Below are positions 8,501-17,300 of a stretch of 64,000 nt of DNA, piece after piece. The stretch spans positions 186,001 to 250,000 of the forward strand of contig JADJXA010000005.1 in the NCBI GenBank assembly GCA_016716065.1, in the 5' to 3' direction. A program made the translations under genes and the position numbers. The notes beneath the pieces are model-generated. The model searched no databases. It saw nothing but the letters and a program-made list of their open reading frames with translations, and was not told the origin of the DNA. The DNA is from Candidatus Leptovillus gracilis. Lineage in GTDB: Bacteria; Chloroflexota; Anaerolineae; Promineifilales; Promineifilaceae. The number at the start of each line of letters is the position of its first letter. The first letter of the stretch is position 1.

Positions 8501-9887
8501 CAAGTCTTGCGCCGTTTCGCCGGATGGTAAGTTTGTATTGCTTGGATTAATTAACAGCCTGAAATTGTTTGATTCTAATGATCTAACCGAAAAGGATACA
8601 TTTTGGGGTCAAAAAGAAAAAGAAGACGAAGACATATTATTTCTTGACTGTTGTCTGAGCAACAATGCGAGAAACGTTGTTGCAGTGCTAAGCGATGGAA
8701 CTATTAAAACTTGGCAATGGGACGAATCGATAATAAGCCATGAAAGTTTCCAAGGTCACGAAGATGCCGTTTTGAGCTGTGCTTTAAATCGTGACGGGAC
8801 AAAGTTGGTTTCAACTTCACGGGACACTCGCGTTAAGATTTGGGATTTAGAGCAACTTGGTGAAGGGGTGGTTTATGAAGGGCACACGGATTCAGTAAAT
8901 AAATGCGCAATCAGCGATAATGGGTTGATCGCATCTGTATCTGGAGGTGGAGAACGAAGAACAAAGTTGTGGCGCAGCGATATCAATGAAATACCTGTTC
9001 ATGGAACCAAGCAAGAACGAATTCGTGCGAACAACTGTGTAATAAATGCTGACAGGAAATTTGTTGCTGTTGCTACACATAGGGGTTCTGTGACTATTCT
9101 AGACACACAGACTGGCGATAAACTGTTCTCTCTTGGCAAATCAGATGATCCCATCAAGGGTTGTACAATCAGTCACGATGGTGAGTTCATCATTTCAGCC
9201 TCGTTCGATCGCCGGTTACAAACATGGAATATTGGGGCGCGAACAGGGGGAAACACTTATTTTCATGACGGACCGACAAATGCTTGTATGTTAAGTAATG
9301 ACAACTCTTTTATGGTGTCGGCTTCGTCTGATCGTACGCTTAGGATTTGGGCGGTCAGTAAAGATGGTCAGGGGCAGGTCACATTAACAGAGAGCATTCC
9401 GCCGTTAAAAGGACACGAAGGAGCAGTCAATAGCTGTTTTATTAGCCCAGACGATACGTTCATAGTGTCAGCTTCCCAAGACAAACGGTTAGGAATTTGG
9501 GAATCGAAAACGGGAAACCATGTCAAGTGGCTTATCGGGCATGAAGGGGTCGTGTATGCCTGCACGGTCGGTAAAAACTTTATTGCTTCGGCCTCAGCGG
9601 ACAAAACGTTAAAGATTTGGGATGCAAAAAGTTACAAGTTAAGAAAAACACTAGGTGGAGAACACAAAGAAAGAGTCAATGGTTGTGCCTTTAGTCACGA
9701 TGAGCGTTTGTTGGCATCTGTATCTTCTGATCGAACTCTTAGAGTTTGGCAGGTTGATTCGGGCGAATGTTTGTGTGCTATTGCTGTAGATGGCGCTTTA
9801 TATGATTGCAAATGGTTTCTAGATAACGAATCAATAGTTGCAGTTGGTTCTGGCGGCACTTATTTTTTTCGTTTTAATGAACAGTAG
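5517..9887 (+). CDS. CHAT protease fused to NB-ARC/STAND NTPase and WD40 repeats
   Basis: The annotated frame begins at TTG 5517 and gives 1456 residues, but homology extends upstream (see 5311-5516). Numbered from 5517, the CHAT domain covers about 1-300 with His163 (HFIGHGR) and Cys216 (LQACESG). A P-loop NTPase follows with GPGGNGKTT near 375-385, LLFIDNA as Walker B and VRLVTTRN as sensor, then winged-helix and helical regions to about 840. The C-terminus (about 845-1456) is a WD40 propeller region with repeats ending in LKIWD, LRIWA or LRVWQ. This is the architecture of a ligand-gated oligomerising sensor-protease, as in STAND-type immune receptors. The gene is clearly AT-richer than both neighbours and lacks the ACGGCCGT motif, suggesting recent acquisition. 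Confidence 0.88.
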   Translation: MFKTLFDDAHERDFSLTHSTEKNRKIILLQLRIDEQALPKLAAYPWEFMRIPTKPGNSIIWVAVDEGIAFSRRRIYVFGQKPITRENKQALRVALVVSLPKPTGEDKLGPIAYDEVLNSLRTLDGEGKIKLLGVVGIAGIQAKPDKINEINRLKPDIWHFIGHGRLVPKKDEKGNDIEVGEIALVDEIDESPFWVDADYVCNILSRRTGLVILQACESGALSQKHPFVGVAATISQQNVPAVVAMQYEVSNSTAKRFIEGFYKSFIEDYYVDRAVQRGRHQITLGPTRFNKRDFATPVVFLSVDNGKVFHFEELPSSQSLSSPQQLPKPIIPREDDFSQIDMTGRFPNVHYVERRNLFRELESRILGTSSVIVLSGPGGNGKTTLARELCKSQRTKEHFTGGILWIELDQRADSVLDGLKILISQLKGQEIKDVTEDIEKAPNTLADLWLSTRLKDRRVLLFIDNAQDENQIRPFLRGGENVVRLVTTRNRTLANRLHNADEISIDQMENKEAEDLLCLGLDRRQIDKNRAGIQDLVNQLEYWPLAIEILNRVLKDRVNVYKQPLTDTLENVRTQINAAGLISVDRDHIISTSIEVSLDWLGAKKFKQKPEERFKELAVFPKNADVPLETLQKLWHTTGGLEASDIDNVCQTLFESSLIVELNFGQKHIRLHDVVQDYLVQNIGSPKNLHAQFLNSFGEQDWSNIPVDDRYLWKHLFHHLKEANHNEEIIATATNLQYLATKILRAGALAVEADLNVAKEIAANESEFLQQRKLLEYLTQGISQYGHILASCNRPEDVLATLYSRFPDDMRKSWSNLQVPYLSPWHPLPDISHPALIRTFQTERFPDLVDVDSGMYCAINSNGEVVVAAARYGDVVVWDATLGIEKHSFNLNEDVSIPKGDIGANPLINDCAINDAGDLIIIAYGNVLILKDNNSGKTRQVLLPQAGVVNACNFISGGHLIVTIAGETCIKTWQLNEDSGHFEEKKSVKLPEINVKSCAVSPDGKFVLLGLINSLKLFDSNDLTEKDTFWGQKEKEDEDILFLDCCLSNNARNVVAVLSDGTIKTWQWDESIISHESFQGHEDAVLSCALNRDGTKLVSTSRDTRVKIWDLEQLGEGVVYEGHTDSVNKCAISDNGLIASVSGGGERRTKLWRSDINEIPVHGTKQERIRANNCVINADRKFVAVATHRGSVTILDTQTGDKLFSLGKSDDPIKGCTISHDGEFIISASFDRRLQTWNIGARTGGNTYFHDGPTNACMLSNDNSFMVSASSDRTLRIWAVSKDGQGQVTLTESIPPLKGHEGAVNSCFISPDDTFIVSASQDKRLGIWESKTGNHVKWLIGHEGVVYACTVGKNFIASASADKTLKIWDAKSYKLRKTLGGEHKERVNGCAFSHDERLLASVSSDRTLRVWQVDSGECLCAIAVDGALYDCKWFLDNESIVAVGSGGTYFFRFNEQ

Positions 9888-9902
9888 TTTTTTTCGAATT
9901 TT

Positions 9903-11867
9903 ATGTCCGAGGACCACTACACCCTCCGCATCTATCTCACCGATTACGATGATCTGGTGCGCGTGCAGTTGTTTGACCCCGCCTACCAACTCCTGAAAGA
10001 ACCCGGCGGAAAATTCCGCTATGCCCAGCTTCGCGCCGAAATCGAGGCGCTGAATCAAGTGGCGCGGGACTTGCAGTTAACGGCCGTGCAAGTCAAATCC
10101 CTCGGCGAAACCCTCTTCAACGCCCTGTTCGACGACGTATTGCGTGTGGCGCTGGTTGATTATTGCAACCAATTCATTCACGCCGAGAAAAAGCGGCTGC
10201 GGCTGGAACTGGACATCAACGAAGAAAAAATGCCCGACGTCGCCGCCCTCCCCTGGGAGTTCATGCGCCTGCCCACAGAAGCCAATCTGGGCACGCTCTG
10301 GCTGGCGACCGCACCCGACCTGGTTTTTTCACGCTATCGCTGGCTCACCCACGTGCCGTCACCTATCAACTTGCGCCAGGACGAAAAACTGCGCCTGGCG
10401 CTGGTCGTCGCCAATCCGTCCGATAATTTGCCGGGACCGGTGGCTTACGAAGAAGTGGCCGACAATCTGGCCAAGCTGGTCGCCAGCCAGCCCGCGCAGT
10501 TTGAACTGCTGCCCATCGTGCTAAACGCCAACGCGCTGGCGATTGATGACCTCTTGAGCCAGTCGCCGCACATATTGCACTTCATTGGCCACGGCCGTAT
10601 GCAAACTATTCACGGCCGTCTTACCGGTCAGGTGGGGCTGATAGACGACCTGGGCGGCATAGACTGGGTGGATGAGGACGTATTTAGCGATTTGCTCAAC
10701 ACCCACCGGCCTGGCGTCGTCTTTCTTCAGGCGTGCGAGAGCAGCGCCTTCGACGGCGTCCAGGCTTACACTGGTGTCGCGGCGCGGGTTGTCGGGCAAA
10801 ACATCCCCGTCGTCGTCGCCATGCAGTACAAAGTCACCAACAGCGCCGCCACGCGCTTTGCTCTGCGATTTTACCAGCAATTGGCCGCCGGCGATCCGGT
10901 AGATCGCGCCGCGCAATACGGCCGTCGTGTCCTCGGTCTGCAAAAAGCCTACGCCACCCACGACTTCGCCACCCCCGTCCTCTACATGCGCGTCCGCGAC
11001 GGCCGTCTCTTCCAACGTCGCCTCACCAACACCACCCCGCCCCTCGCCATCCAAAACGAGCAAAAACTGCGCGACGCCCTCTGGCAGCTTAATTTCAGCC
11101 AGCAGCGCAACAAATTCCTCGACCTGCTAGACAAACCGCGCATTGGCGCCTTCCTCATCAGCGGCCCCGGCGACGAATGCGGCCAGCGCTGGCTGCTCAA
11201 CCGCCTGGTGCAAAACGAGCTCGAAGACGCCTATGAAGCCAACATCACCGACCGCTGCCAGACGCTTCGCGCCAGCTTCAGCGGCGTCCTCAGCCCCACG
11301 CTGGATCGCCTCTGGCGACAGTTGCGCAAACAACTGCCCGACGTAGACGGTTACGCCGCCACCCCCGATGACATCCTGACCAGTCTGGCCGCCACCTGGC
11401 AAGAACGCGACGTGGTCATCATCCTGGAAGAGGTTGGCAATCCCGGCCCGGATTTCCCGGAGAAGCTGTTGCAGGAATTCTGGCAGCCATTGGTGCAAAA
11501 ATTAGCGCCCTCCGGCAGCGCGCAAAACTGGTTCCTGCTGGTGCTGGTAGACAACAAGGGCGTCATGCCCGCCCCGGTCGCCGAGCAGCCGGGCGACGCG
11601 AGCAATCCCCTCAAACTGATCTGGCTGCCCTCGTTGTCGCCCCAAATGCCCCGCCAGGAATTGCTCGACTGGCTGCGTGATGGTCGAACGCGCCGCGTTG
11701 TGTTACAACCGGCTCAGACCAAATTACACGTCGCCACCGTCAACGACGTCCTCGACGCGCTGTTGGACGAAACCGACAATGGCGTTACCGATTATGTGAT
11801 TGAGGAATTGTGCCGCCTGTGCGATTACGAATGGAGCGCGCTCCAAAAGAAATGGTTGAAACTATGA
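9903..11867 (+). CDS. CHAT protease with C-terminal degenerate P-loop (inactive STAND-like) domain
   Basis: This 654-residue protein is the third CHAT paralog. Its N-terminal 300 residues follow the 3603 gene closely. The catalytic dyad is His230 (HFIGHGR) and Cys278 (LQACESS). From about residue 385 a different domain begins, with LISGPGDECGQRWLLNRL where a P-loop should be. The GKT/S is lost, so nucleotide hydrolysis is unlikely, although a Walker-B-like VVIILEE follows. This fits the inactive STAND modules described in MoxR/vWA conflict systems. No Shine-Dalgarno is visible before the ATG. The gene ends in an ATGA overlap with the MoxR gene, implying translational coupling to it. Confidence 0.85.
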   Translation: MSEDHYTLRIYLTDYDDLVRVQLFDPAYQLLKEPGGKFRYAQLRAEIEALNQVARDLQLTAVQVKSLGETLFNALFDDVLRVALVDYCNQFIHAEKKRLRLELDINEEKMPDVAALPWEFMRLPTEANLGTLWLATAPDLVFSRYRWLTHVPSPINLRQDEKLRLALVVANPSDNLPGPVAYEEVADNLAKLVASQPAQFELLPIVLNANALAIDDLLSQSPHILHFIGHGRMQTIHGRLTGQVGLIDDLGGIDWVDEDVFSDLLNTHRPGVVFLQACESSAFDGVQAYTGVAARVVGQNIPVVVAMQYKVTNSAATRFALRFYQQLAAGDPVDRAAQYGRRVLGLQKAYATHDFATPVLYMRVRDGRLFQRRLTNTTPPLAIQNEQKLRDALWQLNFSQQRNKFLDLLDKPRIGAFLISGPGDECGQRWLLNRLVQNELEDAYEANITDRCQTLRASFSGVLSPTLDRLWRQLRKQLPDVDGYAATPDDILTSLAATWQERDVVIILEEVGNPGPDFPEKLLQEFWQPLVQKLAPSGSAQNWFLLVLVDNKGVMPAPVAEQPGDASNPLKLIWLPSLSPQMPRQELLDWLRDGRTRRVVLQPAQTKLHVATVNDVLDALLDETDNGVTDYVIEELCRLCDYEWSALQKKWLKL

Positions 11868-12838
11868 CGACGTTACAATACGAAGGCAAAAAGCGATTAC
11901 GGAAAATGGTCAACGGCCGTGAAATCCTGGTCGAACCCTACATCCCGCACCAACACTTAATTGAAGCGGTGAACGTGGCGATTGATCTGGAACGGCCGTT
12001 GCTCCTCAAAGGCGAACCCGGCTGCGGCAAAACCAAACTCGCCAAAGCCGTCGCCGACGAACTGGACCTGCCCTACTTCGAGTGGCCGGTCAAATCTACC
12101 AGCCGCGCCCAGGACGGCCTTTACACCTACGACACCATCGGCCGCCTGCGCGACGCCCAACTGGCCGCCAACCCCAATCTCAGCGCCGCCGAGCGCCAGC
12201 GCATCACCGAAAAATTCGAGAATCCCCGCCAATACATTCTCTGGGGGCCGATGGGCGAAGCCTTTCGCAGCGAAAAACGCGCCGTCTTGCTCATTGACGA
12301 AATAGACAAGGCCGACATAGACTTCCCCAACGATTTGCTGCACGAACTGGAAGAGAAAAAATTTGCCGTGCAAGAGCTGTCGGCCATCGGCCAGAACGAC
12401 GCCCAAAACAGCTTCGACAAAGGCGGCAATCTGGTGCAGGCGCAGCAGCCACCCATCATCTTCATCACCAGCAACGCCGAAAAAGAGCTGCCGGCCGCTT
12501 TTCTGCGCCGCTGTCTCTTCTATTACATCACCTTCCCCAACGCGCCGCGCCTGCGCGAAATCGTCAGCCTGCACCTGGGATTGAACGCGGAAGATGCGTT
12601 TCTGGTAACGGCCGTAGACAAATTTCTGGCCCTGCGCACGACCATGGAAAACGACAAAAGTGGCAAAAAAGTCTCCACCAGTGAACTGATAGACTGGATC
12701 AAAATCATGAAGCTGCGCTACCACGCGCAGGGACAATGGCCCACCCTCACCGACGAATTGCTCTTCCCCAGCGTCCTGCTCAAAACCCTCACCGATTACA
12801 CCCGCTACGCGCCGCGGGAAACCGAAGCGGGGGAATAA
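11864..12838 (+). CDS. MoxR-family AAA ATPase
   Basis: The start chosen is ATG 11864, which overlaps the stop codon of the preceding CHAT gene. An upstream in-frame ATG at 11810 lies inside that gene. The 324-residue product has Walker A GEPGCGKT (residues 50-57), Walker B LLIDEIDK (143-149), sensor 1 FITSNAE and an arginine finger region FLRRC. MoxR proteins act as hexameric chaperones that work with vWA partners, and a vWA-like gene is next in this operon. Its position between CHAT effectors and the vWA/hub pair is the hallmark arrangement of the vWA-MoxR ternary conflict systems. Confidence 0.92.
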   Translation: MTTLQYEGKKRLRKMVNGREILVEPYIPHQHLIEAVNVAIDLERPLLLKGEPGCGKTKLAKAVADELDLPYFEWPVKSTSRAQDGLYTYDTIGRLRDAQLAANPNLSAAERQRITEKFENPRQYILWGPMGEAFRSEKRAVLLIDEIDKADIDFPNDLLHELEEKKFAVQELSAIGQNDAQNSFDKGGNLVQAQQPPIIFITSNAEKELPAAFLRRCLFYYITFPNAPRLREIVSLHLGLNAEDAFLVTAVDKFLALRTTMENDKSGKKVSTSELIDWIKIMKLRYHAQGQWPTLTDELLFPSVLLKTLTDYTRYAPRETEAGE

Positions 12839-12958
12839 TTGTCAATTGCCAATGGTCAATGGTCAACGGCTAAATCTGTGTAATCTGCGAAATCTTTGAC
12901 GATATTCTTGCTTACTGTGCAAAAAGTTGGCTCGTAAGGTACCAACTCTACCAACCCT

Positions 12959-14380
12959 ATGGAAACGGCTCGAACCGACCTGATTTCGGCGACGACACGC
13001 TTCATCCATTTTCTGGAAGAGGCTGGGCTGCCCGCCGGCAGCGACGAATACCGGCTGTTTTTGCCTGCCCTGATGTTTGCCTGGACGGGTGAAGCCGCCG
13101 ACCCGCTGCCGCCGGGCCTGCTGCCGTCAGACGTAGACGCCGCCGCGGTAGAGCAGGCGCTGGCCTTCAGCCGGTTGGTGGGGCAGGTGACGCGCCTGTT
13201 CGACCAGTTGCGCCGCGCCGCCGACCTGCCGCTGGGCATTGATGGTTACATGCTGATGTTGCAGGCCTTGCAAAAAGGACACGGCCGTTCCACTCCCACC
13301 GACCCCGATGCCCTCAAACGTCTCTGCCGCATCGTCTGGGCCAACTCCCCCACCGAGCAGGCCATCATAGACGCCCACTTCGACCAGCTTGTCACCATCC
13401 AGCTACCCGCCGACCAACCGGCCGACGCGCCAGCGCCGGAAGGCCCGGCCGCGCCCCCGCCCGAAAGCCAGCCCGACCAGACGGCCGTTCGCCCCACGAC
13501 AACCGAGCCATCACCGCCGCCGCTGCAAAGCCAGCCAGGGCAGCGCCCGAAGCCGCAGCCATCCCTGCCCGCCTCCTCCACCATGACGCCGGGCGACCTG
13601 GTCATCGAAGCTGCGCCGCTCTTGCTCAGCCAGACCGAAGACCGCGAAGTGGCTTTGCAGCAATATCTGCTGGTCAACGAATACCTGCCTGTCACCCGCC
13701 GCCAGATGAAACAAAGCTGGCGCTACCTGCGCCGCCCGCGCCGCGAAGGGCCGCCGGTGGAGGTAGACGTCGCGGCCACCATTCACCAGATCAGCCAGAA
13801 CGGCTTCTTCCTGACGCCGGTTTTGCGGCCCCGGCGCGTCAACAAGGCCGGTTTGCTGCTGCTGATAGACCAGGAAGGCTCGATGGCTCCCTTTCACGTT
13901 CTGGCGCGGCGGCTGCGGGAAACGGCCGTTGACGCCGGAAAATTAGGCCGCGCCGACACCTACTACTTCCACGATTGCCCGCCGCCGCCCAAAGACGCGC
14001 CGCGCCCCACCGCCGCCAATCCCTACCGCGAACATCTCCTCTATCGCCGCGAACAACTGCGCGACGTTCGGCCGATCAGCGACATCATCGGCGATTTCCA
14101 GGGGTTGGAGACCGGCGCGCTCATTTTCAGCGACGCCGGGGCCGCCCGCGGCGGTTGGGATGAGGCGCGCATCGAACACACCGCCATTTTCCTCTACCAG
14201 CTTAAAAGCGTCGGCGTTGAACACATCGCCTGGGTCAACCCCATGCCCGAAGAGCGTTGGGCGAACACTAGCGCCGAAGCCATCGCCCGGCTGCTGCCCA
14301 TGTTCAGCATGGACCGGCAGGGGCTTTACCAGGCTATAGACGTGTTGCGAGGCCGCGCCGCCCGCGCATTTACCCTATGA
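12959..14380 (+). CDS. vWA-like MoxR partner protein
   Basis: This 473-residue protein has three parts. A helical N-terminal region (1-145) comes first. A Pro/Ala-rich low-complexity linker (about 150-215) follows. The C-terminal vWA-like domain begins around residue 300 (AGLLLLIDQEGSMAPFHVLARRL). The metal-binding motif is DQEGSM rather than the usual DxSxS, so metal binding may be altered. LIFSDAGAARGG and the IAWVNPMPEERW segment fit the later vWA strands. It lies 120 bases after the MoxR gene and overlaps the hub gene by ATGA. In the family such proteins couple MoxR remodelling to the effector hub, and here that is inferred from context. Confidence 0.8.
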   Translation: METARTDLISATTRFIHFLEEAGLPAGSDEYRLFLPALMFAWTGEAADPLPPGLLPSDVDAAAVEQALAFSRLVGQVTRLFDQLRRAADLPLGIDGYMLMLQALQKGHGRSTPTDPDALKRLCRIVWANSPTEQAIIDAHFDQLVTIQLPADQPADAPAPEGPAAPPPESQPDQTAVRPTTTEPSPPPLQSQPGQRPKPQPSLPASSTMTPGDLVIEAAPLLLSQTEDREVALQQYLLVNEYLPVTRRQMKQSWRYLRRPRREGPPVEVDVAATIHQISQNGFFLTPVLRPRRVNKAGLLLLIDQEGSMAPFHVLARRLRETAVDAGKLGRADTYYFHDCPPPPKDAPRPTAANPYREHLLYRREQLRDVRPISDIIGDFQGLETGALIFSDAGAARGGWDEARIEHTAIFLYQLKSVGVEHIAWVNPMPEERWANTSAEAIARLLPMFSMDRQGLYQAIDVLRGRAARAFTL

Positions 14381-17300
14381 GTACCTACAAAACCCGGCAG
14401 GCGCAGCGCGCCATCCAGCAATTTAAGGCGCGATTTGGCCCGGCGCATTTCGATTTTGCCGCTCATGCCGCGCTGCCTCTGGCTCTGTCGCCCGACCTGC
14501 TGTATGCGCTTTGGTTTAATTTCAACGAAGACGTGAACGGCCGTCCCCTCACCATTCCCTGGATTGCCGTCGCCGATTTGCTGCTCTCGCCGCTGTGTCA
14601 GGAGATCGGCCACGAGTTGTACGCCATTGCCGAGCCTTTGCGGGCCGAATTGATGCAATCGTTGGTCGCCGACCCGCGTTTTGGCCTGCTGCGCGCCCAA
14701 CAGGTGGCCCAGTTTTTGGACCAATACGTAGACCGCTTTTTCACCAGCCCGGACCCCGACCTGCAAGAGTTGGGGCAGGCGCAGCGATTGGCCGCTTACG
14801 CTTACGCCAATCCGCCGCAGTTGATGAGCTATCTGGACACGGTGTATGGACAGCCGCTCGACGCCGCGCAAATGATTCGTCTGGCGACGCTGGTGGAGGC
14901 GGTCAGCCATCCCATCGCCAACTGGCCGACGGCCGCGCCGGAGACGAAAGCGCAGTTTGCCCGCGCCCAAACCATCAGCCAAAGCCTGGCGACCTACGCC
15001 CGCGGCGACACGGCCACGGCCGTTGCCACCCTCCAGGCCGCTTTTGCCACGCCGGACGAAATCGCCATTGGGGAAACGGCCGTTCCCCTGCCCGCCGATT
15101 TGCGCGCCGAACTGGCCCCGGAAACGACCGGCGAAACCGGCCCCGATGCCGCCGCCGACCTGACCGCTTTTTTTGCCGATTTTGTCAGCCGCCAGCTTGA
15201 TGATGGTTCCGGCAAGTTGGAAGCCGCCTTGCGCGCCGTCGCCCACTGGTTGGACGATCCGGCCAGCGGCCCGCTGCTGCTGATCACCGGGCAGGTTGCC
15301 AGCGGCAAAACGGAACTGGCCGTCAACGTTGTCAAAAACACGCCGCCGGGTGGTTATCATTTCTGCATGGACGGCCGTCCGGAGACTCTGGCTCCCCATT
15401 TGTTCGTGCGCAGCCTCAGCCGCCAACTGGCCGACCGTTACCCGACCTTCCGCGCCGCCCTATCCACCGATCCACCCCCAGACGCCACAGCCGGGTTAGA
15501 CCTTCTGCTAGAGCGCCTGCTGCTGCAACCGTTAAATCGCTTGTTTCTGCCGACGGTTAGTTTCTCCGTTGAGTCGCCCGTCATGCCCGGCTACGTCCTG
15601 ATTTTGGTGGATGACCTGGACGCTGGTACGGAACACGCCGGCGAAGCCACCATTTTGGATGTGTGCCTGCGTTTGCAAACGGCCGTGCCGCAACTGCGCT
15701 TCTTGCTCACCACCCGCCTCTCCAGCCCTGTGCGCGACGCCCTGGCCGCGACCACTTACGCAAGCTATACCCTGGATGTGGTTTATCAAAACTTCGACCT
15801 CCGCATTCAGGACGCCGCGACCAAACGACCGGCGTATGAAGTCACCGTCATGTCTTCTCCGGCGGGCGAATTCAAACAGCCGCTTCAGCGTTACGACGCC
15901 GAATCGCTCGTCCGGCGCATTCTGGACGAACTGCGCCACGTGCATCCCAATTCACCTCGCCAACCCATCGGCGCGGATTTGTTCCGCGCGTTTTTTGCCG
16001 GCGAGGTGGAGTCGCTTTTCCGCGCCAGTTATGCGCAGGCGCAGCAGGCCGGCGAACGGCTGCGCCTGCGATTGTTCCTCTCCGGGGCCGACCTGCTGGC
16101 GCTGCCCTGGGAATGGCTGCACGACGAGGCGTTGGGCTTTCTGGCCCAGCAGGAAGATATTTCTGTGGTGCGCTATACGCCGCAAACGGCCGTGTTCCGC
16201 ACCCGCGCCAATCCTAAACCCATCGAAATTCTGCTGGTTACACCCAACCCAGAGCAGGGCAAAATCCTTTTCGACCCGGATAAACTGGCCTATGAACTCC
16301 AATCGCGCCTTTCGCGCCTCTCCGGGCAGGTAAATCTGACGCTTCTCAACCAGACCTCTCTGTTTTTTGACCAAATTCTGGCCGCCAACCCGGTTCATGT
16401 TTTGCATTTGATGGTCCCCATTGTTGCAGAGCGGGATGAACTGCGGCTGCTGTTCAACGTGTCCGGGCGGGGGCAAATGCCGACGGTGGATGAACTGGCG
16501 GCGATGGTGCAGGGGCGTGACGTGGCGCTGGTGGTGCTCACGGCCGTCAACGACGAGCAATGGTCGCCCACGCTGCAAGCTGCGCAAAAGCTGACGGCGG
16601 CGGGCATTCCCGCCGTTCTCGCCTGGCCGAGTCTGGCGCGAGAGCAGTTTGATTTGCTCCTGACCGCGTTCTACGAAAATTTGGCGGCTGGTGCATGGCT
16701 GGACGAAGCCATCACCGACTTGCGCCGCGCTTCGGTCACCGCCGTCGAAGGTGACGAAGCCGGGGCCGACCTGGTGCTGTTCACCAGCACGCCGCATGGC
16801 AATGTGTGGCGCAGTGAGTTAACGGCCGTTGACCTCTACGAAGCCCTGGCCGAACATTTTACCCTGACTGATTTGCAAGATTTGTGCTTCCGGTTGCAAA
16901 CTGACTACGACGCGCTGACCGGCGAAGGGCGGCGCGGCAAACTGGTAGACCTGGTCGGCCTCATGCAGCGACGCGGTCGCTTGCAAGAATTGGCCCTGGC
17001 GATTTTGGACGCCCGCCCCACCGTTAACTTTGCTTATCGCCAAAAAGAGGCCGCGCCGCCAGCACCGGCCGCCACAGTGGATTCCACGACCCTGCGCCAA
17101 TGGCTCGACGACTATTTCAACTTGGAAGAAATCCGGCTGCTTTGTTTTGAACTGGAAATTGACTTCGATGCGCTGCGGGGCGACAGCAAACGGATCAAAG
17201 TGGTCGAATTAGTCCAATACGCGCAGCAGCGTAACCGGCTGCCGGAGTTGCAGGCGTATATCTTGCGGCAACGGCCGTCGCTGACCCCCGCGCCAACGCC

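Noticed and set aside
12839..12958. Hairpin or promoter between the MoxR and vWA genes
   Set aside because: There are iterated words (CAATGGT) and a 6-bp AGTTGG/CCAACT pair, but nothing strong enough to name as a terminator or promoter.
14326..15426. 366-codon minus-strand open frame opposite the hub gene
   Set aside because: It is Gly/Arg/Gln-rich, has no recognisable motif and lies wholly antisense to the start of a confident gene.
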